From positions 161,543-225,542 of the forward strand of contig JAVXMY010000003.1 in the NCBI GenBank assembly GCA_036646055.1: a DNA stretch of 64,000 bases, read 5' to 3'. The position numbers and the translations under genes were made by a program. Of the stretch, positions 44,411-52,934 are shown piece by piece (the stretch's first letter is position 1; each line of letters begins with the position of its first letter). The notes beneath the pieces were generated by a model. It ran no database searches, was not told the origin of the DNA, and saw only the letters and a list, made by a program, of their open reading frames with translations. Source of the DNA: JAVWMQ01 sp036646055. GTDB taxonomy: Bacteria > Bacillota > Clostridia > Peptostreptococcales > Anaerovoracaceae.

Positions 44411-45274
44411 TTAATATTTACTTCTAATCCCTGTATCTTTTATAATTTCTAACAAATCCTTATACTTGTTTAGTGAATATAAATGAAGTCCATCTATACC
44501 CAAATTCATATACTTATAAATAAGTTCCTTAGTGTACTCTTTGCCTGCCTTCTTGAATTCTTCCTTATTCTCACCATACTTGCCAATAATACTAGCAACT
44601 TCTGATGGAATAGAACAGCCATTAGTAGTAGTCATTCTAATTACGCCATTTTTAAAAAGTACTGGCATTATTCCAACAATAATTGGAATCCGAATTCCCG
44701 CTTTTCTAATTCTCTCTATAAATCTTTCATAAGCCTCTACATCATAGCAAAGCTGACACATCAAAAACTCCGCTCCATTATCTTGCTTAGCTCTAAGATG
44801 GGCAATATCTGCATCAAATGAATAGGCCTCAATATGTTTCTCAGGATAACAAGCTCCGGCTAAACAAAGGTCTGTATAATCCATCTTAATAGCTTCAATC
44901 AAAGAATCGCTATGAAGATAATCCCCTCTTGTTCCTTCCCAACCTTCTGGTAAATCGCCTCTAAGTGCCAAAACATTATCCGCACCTAAATCAACATATT
45001 TCTTAATATTGTTTTTAACATCAATTTTAGAATTACCAATACAAGTAAAGTGAGTCATCAAAGTCATTTTATCATCAACAATCTTCTTGCAAACTTCTTC
45101 ACTCCTACCAATATTCGTACCACCAGCCCCATAGGTAACACTTATGAAATCCGGTCTATATTTGTTAAGCTCATCTAAAGTCTCAAATAAGGGTTCTATT
45201 GGCTGTTCTTCTTTAGGAGGAAAAACCTCAAAAGAAAAAGTCATTTTTTTATTTAAAATCTCACTGATTTTCAT
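44411..45274 (-). CDS. metF: Methylenetetrahydrofolate reductase
   Basis: Reduces 5,10-methylene-THF to 5-methyl-THF using FAD. It has 287 residues in a TIM barrel, with FSFEVFPPKEE (catalytic glutamate), DFISVTYGAGGTNIGRSEEVC, LRGDLPEGW and DADIAHLRAKQDNGAEFLMCQ as family stretches. It has no C-terminal regulatory domain, which is normal for bacteria. A metV partner gene, present in some acetogens, is not adjacent. GGAG lies 7 bases before the ATG. It leads metF-fhs-folD, with rnhB upstream by 63 bases. Confidence 0.95.
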   Translation of the reverse strand: MKISEILNKKMTFSFEVFPPKEEQPIEPLFETLDELNKYRPDFISVTYGAGGTNIGRSEEVCKKIVDDKMTLMTHFTCIGNSKIDVKNNIKKYVDLGADNVLALRGDLPEGWEGTRGDYLHSDSLIEAIKMDYTDLCLAGACYPEKHIEAYSFDADIAHLRAKQDNGAEFLMCQLCYDVEAYERFIERIRKAGIRIPIIVGIMPVLFKNGVIRMTTTNGCSIPSEVASIIGKYGENKEEFKKAGKEYTKELIYKYMNLGIDGLHLYSLNKYKDLLEIIKDTGIRSKY

Positions 45275-45337
45275 ATTTCATCTCCAATCTAAGAGTAATT
45301 ATGCCTACCTAAATAATACCTTTATACCACCTATTTG

Positions 45338-45991
45338 TCAAAGATATTTCTTAATAAAAGTCTTCCTATGTATTGGGCAAAAACCTTGTTTTTCTAAGCC
45401 TTCATAGTGAGCCTTAGTACCGTAACCCTTGTTACTATCAAAAGAATATCCAGGATACTCCTCATTTGCTTTAATCATCATATGATCCCTAGTCACCTTA
45501 GCCAAAATAGAAGCCGCCGCAATAGAAACACTTTTAGCATCTCCCTTAATAATTCCTGTCTGAGGAATTCCAAGGCCATCAAGCTTAACAGCATCTATCA
45601 AAACATGTTCAATATCACCTAAGCCTTTCTCCTCTAGCTTTTTTTGTAGGGAAAAAATCGCTCCCATCATGGCTCTCTTAGTTGCCTCTAAAATATTTAT
45701 CTCATCGATAGTTCTATGATCAACCATGCCTATTGCGTAAGCAATAGCTTTTTCCTTAATAATAGGATATAGCTCTTCTCTTCTTTTTTCCGAAACTTTC
45801 TTAGAATCATCAATGCCTAGAACATTAAAATCCCTAGGCAAAATCACTGCAGCCGCAACTACAGGACCTGCCAAGGGACCTCTTCCTACTTCGTCGACAC
45901 CAACAATATTATAAATCCCTTCAGAATATAGTTTATTTTCAAACTCTAGCATTTCCGCTAATCTAAGTTTCTGCTTTTCTTCTCTTTTCAT
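45338..45991 (-). CDS. rnhB: Ribonuclease HII
   Basis: Removes RNA primers and single ribonucleotides from DNA. It has 217 residues, with the N-terminal active-site motif GVDEVGRGPLAGPVVAAAV (D and E of the metal site), IDDSKKVSEKRRE, HVLIDAVKL and KGDAKSVSIAAASILAKVTRD. The C-terminal SNKGYGTKAHYEGL is also typical. It follows ylqF by 23 bases in the conserved rplS-ylqF-rnhB order of Firmicutes. Confidence 0.96.
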   Translation of the reverse strand: MKREEKQKLRLAEMLEFENKLYSEGIYNIVGVDEVGRGPLAGPVVAAAVILPRDFNVLGIDDSKKVSEKRREELYPIIKEKAIAYAIGMVDHRTIDEINILEATKRAMMGAIFSLQKKLEEKGLGDIEHVLIDAVKLDGLGIPQTGIIKGDAKSVSIAAASILAKVTRDHMMIKANEEYPGYSFDSNKGYGTKAHYEGLEKQGFCPIHRKTFIKKYL

Positions 45992-46014
45992 AATATCTCT
46001 TTAGTCTCTATTAT

Positions 46015-46854
46015 TTATACCCTTTCTAGGGTTATTTTTCCAATTGTACCCGCTCTAAATTCATCTAAGACAGTTCTACCTGTTCTCTCGTAATCTATAC
46101 GCTTGCCTGGCAATATAAAGCCCCTCTTTAGGGCAATTGCATCCATTAATTCTAATGGTTCATCAGACACCTTTTCATCTAATTTGTATCTAGCAATTAG
46201 ATCCTCTTTGTAATCTTCCACAAGAACTTTTATCAGTTGGAAGCATAAATCTGCAATGTCCATTATTTCATCTTTAATTGAACCGCAAAAGGCCAAGTTT
46301 GCACCTACCATTGGGTCTTCAAACTTAGGCCAAAGAATTCCCGGTGTATCTAGAAGCTGCATTCCATTTTTAAGTGTCAACCACTGCTTCCCTTTTGTTA
46401 CTCCAGGTCTATCTCCTGTTTGTGTGCTCTTCTTCCCTGTCATTCTATTTATAAGTGACGATTTCCCCACATTAGGGACGCCAACAATCATAATTCTAAA
46501 TGGTTTTTTTCTAAGTCTATCAGCGTTCTTCTCTTCCTGAAGTTTTTCAAGAGATCTAAAAAGCTCTTTAATCCCAGTACCAAGCATACAATTAATGCCC
46601 TGAACGTAATAACCTTGATTTTTAAAATAATCTACCCACTTATCTGTAGCTTTTTTATCTGCTAAATCACTTTTATTTAACAGAATCATTCTTTCCTTGC
46701 CCTTTGTTATTTGATCAATTATAGGATTTCTGCTAGACATTGGTATTCTAGCATCAATTACTTCTATAACAATATCAACAAGCTTAAGATTTTCTGCAAT
46801 AAGCTCTTTTGTTTTCTTCATATGCCCTGGATACCAGTTTATTGTTTCTAACAT
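46015..46854 (-). CDS. ylqF: Ribosome biogenesis GTPase RbgA (YlqF)
   Basis: Circularly permuted GTPase needed for late 50S subunit assembly. It has 279 residues. Motif order is permuted as expected: NKSDLADK (G4) near residue 60 comes before GVPNVGKSSLINRM (G1, about 129-142), then GDRPGVTKGKQW (G2) and DTPG (G3). The N-terminal NWYPGHMKKTKELI is the family start. It follows rplS after a hairpin with moderate T run, so expression may be lower than that of L19. Confidence 0.96.
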   Translation of the reverse strand: MLETINWYPGHMKKTKELIAENLKLVDIVIEVIDARIPMSSRNPIIDQITKGKERMILLNKSDLADKKATDKWVDYFKNQGYYVQGINCMLGTGIKELFRSLEKLQEEKNADRLRKKPFRIMIVGVPNVGKSSLINRMTGKKSTQTGDRPGVTKGKQWLTLKNGMQLLDTPGILWPKFEDPMVGANLAFCGSIKDEIMDIADLCFQLIKVLVEDYKEDLIARYKLDEKVSDEPLELMDAIALKRGFILPGKRIDYERTGRTVLDEFRAGTIGKITLERV

Positions 46855-46896
46855 TATTATCTCCTTCTAATTCTTTTTTACTACTATAAATATAAA

Positions 46897-46915
46897 AGGG
46901 ACCCAAAAGGTCCCC
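46897..46915 (-). terminator. Terminator or attenuator between rplS and ylqF
   Basis: Stem AGGGACC / GGTCCCT around a 5-base A-rich loop, followed by TTTTATATTT on the minus strand, 9 bases past the rplS stop. It probably trims L19 mRNA from the rest of the operon. Confidence 0.7.
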
Positions 46916-46923
46916 TATATTTC

Positions 46924-47274
46924 TTATTTGTCTAGTTTTCTAGCTTTAATCTTAGCTGCTTTACCAGTTCTTTCACGCATGTAGTTTAGTTTAGCTCTTC
47001 TAACTCTACCTTCTTTCACTACTTCGATCTTTTCGATCTTTGGTGAATGTAGAGGGAAAGTCTTTTCTACACCAATTCCTGAAGACATCTTTCTTACTGT
47101 AAATGTTTCAGAAACTCCGCCATGCTGTTTCTTTAGTACAAACCCTTCGAAAACCTGAATTCTTTCTCTGTTTCCTTCTTTGATTTTGATATGTACTTTA
47201 ACTGTGTCTCCAACATTAAATGAAGCTACATCTGTTTTCTTGTATTCGTTTGTTATTGCTGTTAAAATATCCAT
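46924..47274 (-). CDS. rplS: 50S ribosomal protein L19
   Basis: A 116-residue ribosomal protein at the 30S-50S interface. The sequence is standard: FNVGDTVKVHIKIKEGNRERIQVFEGFVL, GVEKTFPLHSPKIEKIEV and VRRAKLNYMRERTGKAAKIK. The ATG is seven bases after GGAGG. The usual rimM-trmD genes are not upstream; instead a cell-wall hydrolase gene lies there with its own terminator, so L19 has its own promoter and a structured leader. Confidence 0.98.
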   Translation of the reverse strand: MDILTAITNEYKKTDVASFNVGDTVKVHIKIKEGNRERIQVFEGFVLKKQHGGVSETFTVRKMSSGIGVEKTFPLHSPKIEKIEVVKEGRVRRAKLNYMRERTGKAAKIKARKLDK

Positions 47275-47341
47275 TGTATTTCCTCCTTCCCATCGTAGAC
47301 GTTCTTGGTATCCTTATACTCAGAGGACCGCCCGTAGTAAC
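47275..47341 (-). promoter_or_regulatory. Structured leader of rplS (candidate L19 autoregulatory element)
   Basis: The 67-base leader on the minus strand is GC-richer than its surroundings and contains a possible hairpin GGTCCT...AGGATACC and the word CCAAGAACGT. Firmicute rplS leaders often bind L19 for feedback; I could not confirm a match to a known model. Confidence 0.4.
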
Positions 47342-47347
47342 TTTAAT

Positions 47348-47377
47348 AGTATAACATACCATTAATTTAAAAAGCAA
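47348..47377 (-). promoter_or_regulatory. Promoter of rplS
   Basis: On the minus strand, TTGCTT (47377-47372) and TATACT (47353-47348) with an 18-base spacer. This predicts a start near 47341, just before the structured leader. Confidence 0.6.
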
Positions 47378-47404
47378 GCACTTTGTTGGCTTTTTAAAAA
47401 AAAT

Positions 47405-47430
47405 ATGAAGTAGAATCTCTTCTACTTCAT
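47405..47430 (-). terminator. Terminator of the NlpC/P60 gene
   Basis: Perfect 11-base-pair stem ATGAAGTAGAA / TTCTACTTCAT, 4-base loop, then eight T on the minus strand. Confidence 0.92.
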
Positions 47431-47435
47431 GGATT

Positions 47436-48257
47436 TTATAAGTTTGGTAATCTAACGATTCCTGCAATGTTTCCAAACCATCTAGCTGGTGTAATTTTTA
47501 CTCCATCCCTTGGGTTTGTAGCATGTATTAATTTGCCATCGCCATAATAAAATGCAACATGAGAAATTCTTCCGTTAGGATTAAAGAAAACCATATCTCC
47601 TGGCTGAGCATCTGATAAACTTCTTGAACCAATATCATACTTCTTTAATGAAGAATAATTAGCTGAAGCTGAACTTCTACCAAAACTCTTAGTTGAAGCA
47701 TCAGTTGTCTTCATTATCCAGTATGTGAATCCACTACAATCAAATTGGTTAGGACCAGCTGCGCCACTTACGTATCTTGATCCAACTTTTGTTTCTGCAA
47801 GGCTAATAATTTCTCCTGCTGTTGTATCTCTAAAACCTTTAGTTTTTCTAGTCATTAAATTTGGAATTTTAATTGAATCTGAAACAAATTCTTCTGAAAA
47901 CTCAGTTATATCTTCATCCTGATAAAAAGCTCTTACAGCAAACTTAGCGGTTGTTCCTTTTTCAAGATTCTTAATTACTGTGCTTCTTACACTTGCATCT
48001 TTGATATATTTAACACCTTCATATGTGCCATCTTCTAATTCCTGATAAACTGCATATCCTGTAGCTCCAGAAACGCCCTTCCACGAAACTGTTACACCAG
48101 TACTATTGTATAATTTAACATCTACATCTTTCACTGAAGCAACTTCTGCCTTAGTTTCTGTTGCAACTGTATTCTCTGCTGCAAATGCAAATGAAGGTAC
48201 CGATATAATTGTCATCATCATAATTACTGCTAATATTAGTGTTATCTTTCTATTCAT
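47436..48257 (-). CDS. Secreted NlpC/P60 peptidoglycan hydrolase with FN3-like domain
   Basis: A 273-residue exported protein. A signal peptide (about 1-25, ending FAFAAEN) precedes a fibronectin-III-like domain (about 42-130, VTVSWKGVSGATGYAVYQE) and a C-terminal NlpC/P60 domain (about 150-270). The catalytic cysteine is in FDCSGFTYW and the histidine in ISHVAFYYGDG; the third residue is likely in LIHATNP. It should cut the stem peptide of peptidoglycan, probably gamma-D-Glu to diamino acid. I choose ATG 48257, with AAAGGG upstream, over an in-frame start at 48272. It has its own terminator and stands alone. Confidence 0.9.
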   Translation of the reverse strand: MNRKITLILAVIMMMTIISVPSFAFAAENTVATETKAEVASVKDVDVKLYNSTGVTVSWKGVSGATGYAVYQELEDGTYEGVKYIKDASVRSTVIKNLEKGTTAKFAVRAFYQDEDITEFSEEFVSDSIKIPNLMTRKTKGFRDTTAGEIISLAETKVGSRYVSGAAGPNQFDCSGFTYWIMKTTDASTKSFGRSSASANYSSLKKYDIGSRSLSDAQPGDMVFFNPNGRISHVAFYYGDGKLIHATNPRDGVKITPARWFGNIAGIVRLPNL

Positions 48258-48365
48258 TGTGATCCCTTTCAATCTTTATTTTCTCTCCACAAGACTTATA
48301 TTAGCATAGCAATAGATTTTATCAAACCAATATGAAATATATTCACATAACCTTCACGTAAAAGA

Positions 48366-48383
48366 CCAGCGACTAATCGCTGG
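48366..48383. terminator. Terminator after the TagO/WecA-type gene
   Basis: Stem CCAGCGA / TCGCTGG with a 4-base loop. The T run is longer on the plus strand, but the minus strand also continues TCTTTT, so it can end the minus-strand transcript of the transferase. Confidence 0.75.
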
Positions 48384-48391
48384 CCTTTTTT

Positions 48392-49537
48392 TTATTTATT
48401 TTCTTCTTCATCTTTAGGTTTCCTAACATGAGGAACCTTCCTGTTTGGATCAGTTAAAACTACATATATATACATAAATGCAACACCTAAGAGGCCAATT
48501 GTTTCTACATATAGCTCTCTGCTAAATAGAACCGCTGCCGTTCCCATAATTCCGCAAATTCCGTACATACATAAAACCGTTCTCCTCTGTCCCATGCCTG
48601 TTCTAAGCAGTCTATGGTGCAAATGTTCCTTATCTGCTTCCATAACAGGTCTCCTATTTATTGTCCTTCTCACAATTGCAAAGAATGTATCCAAAATAGG
48701 AAGAGATAGGGCCAAACTCGGTATCAATACAGCGACTATCGTAGCACTCTTAACAGTACCTAGCATAGAAAAACTTGCTATCATAAAGCCTAAATACTGA
48801 GATCCGCAATCCCCCATAAAAGTCTTAGCAGGATAAAAATTAAATAATAAAAATCCCAAACATCCACCTGCCAAAGCAACCATTGGAAGTGCCCCAATGT
48901 AATATCCAAATATATATCCAACATAGGCAATGCATAAAGACGCAATAGCAACAACTCCTGACGCCAAACCGTCAAGACCATCTACTAAATTAATTGTATT
49001 GGTAATAGCTACTATCCAAAGTACAGTTACTATATAACTAATTATTGATCCAAAATAAGTAACATCACTATTAAACATTATGCTTATAAACTGGATTCTA
49101 GCACCGAATGCATATACAATACTAGCTGCGATTATTTGCCCAGCTAGTTTAACCTTTGGATCCATATCTTTAATATCGTCATAAAGGCCAACTGCAAAAA
49201 TTACCACACTTCCAATTAGTACACCTACTATACTATGTATTCTCTCATCACTTAAGGTATGAGTTCCAAAACTAAATGTGGCTATACCCGTTTCTTTTAT
49301 TATTCCTCCAGGACTAAAAAGCCCTGCAAATATGCAAAATAAAAGAGCAACAGAAACTCCAATAAAAATAGCAACACCACCTATTCTAGGTGTTGCTTTT
49401 GTATGAACTCTTCTATTGTCTTTTGGAATATCTATTGCGTTTACCTTATGTGCTAGTTTAATTGATAACGGTACAAAAATAACCGTAACAACAAAAGCAA
49501 TTAAATATATTAATCCACAAAGAACTATAATCTTCAT
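48392..49537 (-). CDS. Undecaprenyl-phosphate GlcNAc-1-phosphate transferase (TagO/WecA type)
   Basis: A 381-residue polytopic membrane protein of the MraY/WecA family with about ten membrane segments. Active-site loops are IDIPKDNRRVHTKATPRIGG, GLYDDIKDMDPKVKL (DD motif), NLVDGLDGLASG, NFYPAKTFMGDCGSQ and DKEHLHHRLLRTGMG. The HLHHRL form marks the WecA/TagO branch, not MraY. It starts cell-surface polymer synthesis (teichoic acid or polysaccharide) by moving GlcNAc-1-phosphate to the lipid carrier. A 17-base gap to xerD suggests co-transcription with it. Confidence 0.92.
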   Translation of the reverse strand: MKIIVLCGLIYLIAFVVTVIFVPLSIKLAHKVNAIDIPKDNRRVHTKATPRIGGVAIFIGVSVALLFCIFAGLFSPGGIIKETGIATFSFGTHTLSDERIHSIVGVLIGSVVIFAVGLYDDIKDMDPKVKLAGQIIAASIVYAFGARIQFISIMFNSDVTYFGSIISYIVTVLWIVAITNTINLVDGLDGLASGVVAIASLCIAYVGYIFGYYIGALPMVALAGGCLGFLLFNFYPAKTFMGDCGSQYLGFMIASFSMLGTVKSATIVAVLIPSLALSLPILDTFFAIVRRTINRRPVMEADKEHLHHRLLRTGMGQRRTVLCMYGICGIMGTAAVLFSRELYVETIGLLGVAFMYIYVVLTDPNRKVPHVRKPKDEEENK

Positions 49538-49554
49538 AAATATATCTTCCCCTT

Positions 49555-50436
49555 CTATGCCCTTGGATGGGTTTTGTCATACACATCCTTAATTCTATTT
49601 TTAGTCACCGATAAGTAAATTTGAGTAGCTGTCAAATCTTCATGTCCAAGTAATTCCTGAAGTGACTTTAAATCCGCTCCGTTTTGAACCATATGAACAG
49701 CAAAAGAATTCCTCAAAATATGCGGTGTAATCTTATTTTCGATTCCAACCTTTTCACCATACTTCTTCAAAATTTTCCAAAGGCCTTGCCTTGTCATTCT
49801 TTCACCTTGATAATTAACAAACAGGGCTTTTTCTTCTCTATTGTTTTTTACAAACATATCTCTAGCGTCGTACAAATAAGTTTCAACTGCTTTAATGGCA
49901 GGCTTACCCATAGGAACAATTCTAGCCTTACCGCTTTCACCTGGGCAAGTAAAAAAGCCGATACGTAAATTTATATCTTCTACATCAGCCGAAATTATTT
50001 CATTAACCCTAATACCTGTTGCATAAAGTAGTTCCATAATAGCTCTATCTCTATGACCCTTTAAGTTGTTTTCAGGGGCAGTAAGAAGCTTATCTACCTC
50101 TTCAATAGACAAATACTCTATCTCTTTTCTTTCAACTCTAGGCGACTTAATGCCTACAGTAGGACTAACTTGAATACGTCCATTCTCAATTAAAAACTTA
50201 TAAAACGCCCTAATTGAAGATAATTTTCTATTTATTGTAGCTGCACTCTTATTGCTATTTTTTTGTACCATCAAAAAAGCTACAACTTCAGTGTTACTAG
50301 CAGTAGCAATATCTAAAACATTTCTTTCATTGCAAAATTTAGTAAACTCCAAAATGTCTCTCTTATAAGCTGCAACAGAATTGCCTGACATCTTTTTTTC
50401 ATTTTCTAAGTAGTTAATAAATTCCTCAAAAGTCAT
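49555..50436 (-). CDS. xerD: Tyrosine recombinase XerC/XerD
   Basis: A 293-residue site-specific recombinase for chromosome dimer resolution at dif. An N-terminal SAM-like DNA-binding domain (about 1-85) precedes the catalytic domain with R in YATGIRVNEI, the HxxR box as HILRNSFAVHM, H in LLGHEDLTATQ and the tyrosine in QIYLSVTKNR. ATG 50436 is chosen, nine bases after AAGGAG. Length and context (next to nudix and tagO, no phage genes) fit a host Xer protein and not an integrase. XerC and XerD cannot be told apart safely by eye. Confidence 0.87.
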   Translation of the reverse strand: MTFEEFINYLENEKKMSGNSVAAYKRDILEFTKFCNERNVLDIATASNTEVVAFLMVQKNSNKSAATINRKLSSIRAFYKFLIENGRIQVSPTVGIKSPRVERKEIEYLSIEEVDKLLTAPENNLKGHRDRAIMELLYATGIRVNEIISADVEDINLRIGFFTCPGESGKARIVPMGKPAIKAVETYLYDARDMFVKNNREEKALFVNYQGERMTRQGLWKILKKYGEKVGIENKITPHILRNSFAVHMVQNGADLKSLQELLGHEDLTATQIYLSVTKNRIKDVYDKTHPRA

Positions 50437-50499
50437 ATCTAAATTCTCCTTTACTATTACCATATAGTATATAACAGAAAAAAACGGTTTACAATAAAA

Positions 50500-51039
50500 T
50501 TATCTCTCCTTTATAATATTGTTCGCCAAAAGTATGCCTACTTGAGTTTTAGCATCAGTAATTTCCCCTGAATTAATCATATTTAAGGCCTCTTCAAATG
50601 TAACTTCCATTACATCTAAGGCTTCGTTTTCATCAAGATTATTTTCACCAGGAGTTAACCCTTCAGCCAAATAAATATAAAGAAGCTCTGTACAATATCC
50701 AACAGAAGGATGCATTGTTGTCAAAAGCTTAATACTCTTAGCTGAATACCCTGTTTCCTCTTGTAATTCTCTCGTAATATTTTTCAGATGATCTTCACCC
50801 TTCTCAATTTTTCCCGCAGGGATTTCTATAACCGCCCTATCTAATGGCTTTCTAAACTGTTTAACTAAAACAATTTTGCCTTCATCTGTTATAGCAACAG
50901 CTCCAGCACCACCATTGTGTTCAACAATTTCTCTAGTAGATGTACCACCGTTGACAACAGTCACCTGGTCTTCCCTTAACTTAATAATCTGACCTTCAAA
51001 TATCACCTTGGAACTTACTGTTTTTTCCTCAAAAATCAT
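50500..51039 (-). CDS. NUDIX hydrolase, ADP-ribose pyrophosphatase-like
   Basis: A 179-residue NUDIX protein with the full Nudix box GKIEKGEDHLKNITRELQEE followed by TGY. An N-terminal beta region (IFEGQIIKLREDQVTV) and HPSVGYCTELLYIYLAEGL match the ADP-ribose pyrophosphatase NudF branch, which cleaves ADP-ribose to AMP and ribose-5-phosphate. It lies between xerD and proB on the minus strand, 12 bases after proB, and is probably transcribed with it. The nudF-xerD order is common in Firmicutes. Confidence 0.9.
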   Translation of the reverse strand: MIFEEKTVSSKVIFEGQIIKLREDQVTVVNGGTSTREIVEHNGGAGAVAITDEGKIVLVKQFRKPLDRAVIEIPAGKIEKGEDHLKNITRELQEETGYSAKSIKLLTTMHPSVGYCTELLYIYLAEGLTPGENNLDENEALDVMEVTFEEALNMINSGEITDAKTQVGILLANNIIKER

Positions 51040-51051
51040 TGATAATCCTTT

Positions 51052-51846
51052 CTACCACACAAACACTGTACCTGACGCTTTTTCATCCATAGCATCCATA
51101 ATAATATCCGGTTTCTTACCATTTAAAAGCACCGTTGGGATTTCGTACTCTCCTGCACGTCTTGCAGCTTCAATTTTAGTCTTAATTCCACCTGTCCCAA
51201 AACTACTAGTGCCCCTAACTTCAATTTCTTCCATAAGCCCATCAATATCATATACATCTTCAATTAATTCCGCATCCTTATATTTCTTTGGATCCTTGTT
51301 AAAAACACCATCAATATCACTTAAAATAACTAAAGAATCTGTATTCCACAAGTTTCCTGTCAAAGCGCTTAAAGTGTCATTGTCTCCAATTTTAATCTCA
51401 TCAACACTTACAGTATCGTTTTCGTTAATAATTGGCACAACGCCTTCATCTACCATAGTAAAAATAGTGTTTCTAATGTGCAAAACTCGCTCATCGCTAG
51501 AGAAGTCGTCACGTGTCAAAAGAATCTGGCCAACATGTATGTCCTCTTTAGAGAATAATTCTTTGTAAGCCATCATAAGTTCAACCTGACCAATAGCACA
51601 AAGGGCTTGCTTATAATTTATATCTTTTCTTCTAGACCATTTATTTATAGCCGTAGCCCCACAAATTCCAGCCCCTGAAGAAACTATTATAACTTGCTTT
51701 CCCATTTTTTTTAACTTAATAACTTGCTCAATTATATTGCTTAACCTATGCTTATCTACATAACCTTCATCTGTTGAAAGTACATTGCTTCCAATTTTAA
51801 TTACAACTTTTCTGCTGTCTTTTAATACATTGCTTATCGCGCTCAT
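51052..51846 (-). CDS. proB: Glutamate 5-kinase
   Basis: First step of proline synthesis: ATP-dependent phosphorylation of L-glutamate. It has 264 residues of the amino-acid-kinase fold, with VVIKIGSNVLS, VSSGAGICGA, INENDTVSVDEIKIGDNDTLSA, LSDIDGVFNKDP and GTGGIKTKIEAARRA. The C-terminal PUA domain of E. coli ProB is missing, as in many Clostridia. It is oriented away from proA: the two proline genes are on opposite strands with yprB between them. The promoter lies in the 98-base divergent gap. Confidence 0.95.
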   Translation of the reverse strand: MSAISNVLKDSRKVVIKIGSNVLSTDEGYVDKHRLSNIIEQVIKLKKMGKQVIIVSSGAGICGATAINKWSRRKDINYKQALCAIGQVELMMAYKELFSKEDIHVGQILLTRDDFSSDERVLHIRNTIFTMVDEGVVPIINENDTVSVDEIKIGDNDTLSALTGNLWNTDSLVILSDIDGVFNKDPKKYKDAELIEDVYDIDGLMEEIEVRGTSSFGTGGIKTKIEAARRAGEYEIPTVLLNGKKPDIIMDAMDEKASGTVFVW

Positions 51847-51910
51847 ATTTTACTCCTTACACAAAACTTTCATCTATTATACCACTTTTATGAAAACAAT
51901 TAAATAAGTC

Positions 51911-51938
51911 TTTTAATAAGATGTATTTATGTTACAAT
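51911..51938 (+). promoter_or_regulatory. Likely promoter giving a leaderless yprB mRNA
   Basis: TACAAT at 51933-51938 is a good -10 box; the -35 region (TTTTAA at 51911) is weak. The ATG at 51945 begins seven bases after the -10 box, at the expected start of transcription, and there is no ribosome site. Confidence 0.5.
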
Positions 51939-51944
51939 ACTAAT

Positions 51945-52934
51945 ATGAAAATCATAGAAAAAAAAGTAAACCAGGTACCTATATCATATAGGCCTTTAGA
52001 TATCTTCTTCGGCAACTTAAACTGTGCCGTTTTCGATATTGAGACAACAGGGCTTAGCCCTAAAAAAGCAAACTTAATATTATCGGGTTTCTATATTCCA
52101 TCTCCTGATGGGAATTTCATTTACAAACAGATCTTTGCTGAAAGTTTAATGGAAGAATCAATGGTAATAGAAGAAACTCTAAAAGTTTTAAATTCTGTAG
52201 ACTACATTGTTACCTATAACGGAGTTTCTTTTGATATTCCTTTTTTGGAGAAGCGAATGAAGGCCCTTAACATTAAGGGAAGGCCTATGCCTTATAATTT
52301 AGATATTTATAAACTTTTGGCCCGCCATTCGGATTTAAAATCTTTACTTCCAAATTTAAGGCAAAAAACAATAGAAATCTATTTGGGCTATTCTGATTCT
52401 CGCCAAGACCAAATAAGTGGAGAACAAAGCATTTATGAATACTTTGATTACTTAGAAACAAGAGACCCAGAGGCTTTGGAAAAAATCTTACTTCATAATA
52501 GAGATGATGTTTTACAGCTGTATAAGTTATTAAATATATTACCTCAGTTGGCCTTTTTCAAAGCCCTTTGTGTATTAGGCTTCCCTCTAAAAAAGGTTGT
52601 TATATCAAATATAAAGTTATCTACAAAAAAACTAGAACTTTCAGGCTCTTATTTCGGCGGTTGCAGTTACAGCGCCTTTATTGATAACATGGGTTATACC
52701 TATGATTTTAGTTGCGAAACAGAAGAATTTTCAGTTAAAATCGATCTTGCAACAATACAGGGAGTTACTTTTGTAGATCTAAATAAATTAAACTTAGATT
52801 TATCAGCTTTTGAATCTATTGATGGATATTACCAGGGTAACTTGGTATTATCAAAAGAAAAGGCACCTAATTATCAAGGAATAGCTATTTTTACAAAACA
52901 TTTTGTTGAGGAGATTATTATAAATGAACTATAA
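51945..52934 (+). CDS. RNase H-like 3'-5' exonuclease, YprB family
   Basis: A 329-residue protein with a DnaQ/RNase H-like exonuclease domain in its middle. The acidic active-site motifs are FDIETTGL, TYNGVSFDIPFLEKRM and LLHNRDDVLQLYKLL, a DEDD-type set. The C-terminal 120 residues are not recognisable. The substrate is unknown; YprB is uncharacterised in most species. ATG 51945 is preferred; an in-frame ATG at 51921 lies before the -10 box and also lacks a ribosome site. The 3' end overlaps proA by 11 bases. Confidence 0.8.
   Translation: MKIIEKKVNQVPISYRPLDIFFGNLNCAVFDIETTGLSPKKANLILSGFYIPSPDGNFIYKQIFAESLMEESMVIEETLKVLNSVDYIVTYNGVSFDIPFLEKRMKALNIKGRPMPYNLDIYKLLARHSDLKSLLPNLRQKTIEIYLGYSDSRQDQISGEQSIYEYFDYLETRDPEALEKILLHNRDDVLQLYKLLNILPQLAFFKALCVLGFPLKKVVISNIKLSTKKLELSGSYFGGCSYSAFIDNMGYTYDFSCETEEFSVKIDLATIQGVTFVDLNKLNLDLSAFESIDGYYQGNLVLSKEKAPNYQGIAIFTKHFVEEIIINEL

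Noticed and set aside
49555..50436. XerD-like recombinase as a phage or integron integrase
   Set aside because: No attachment-site repeats, phage genes or cargo are near, and length and neighbours (nudF, proB) fit the host Xer recombinase.
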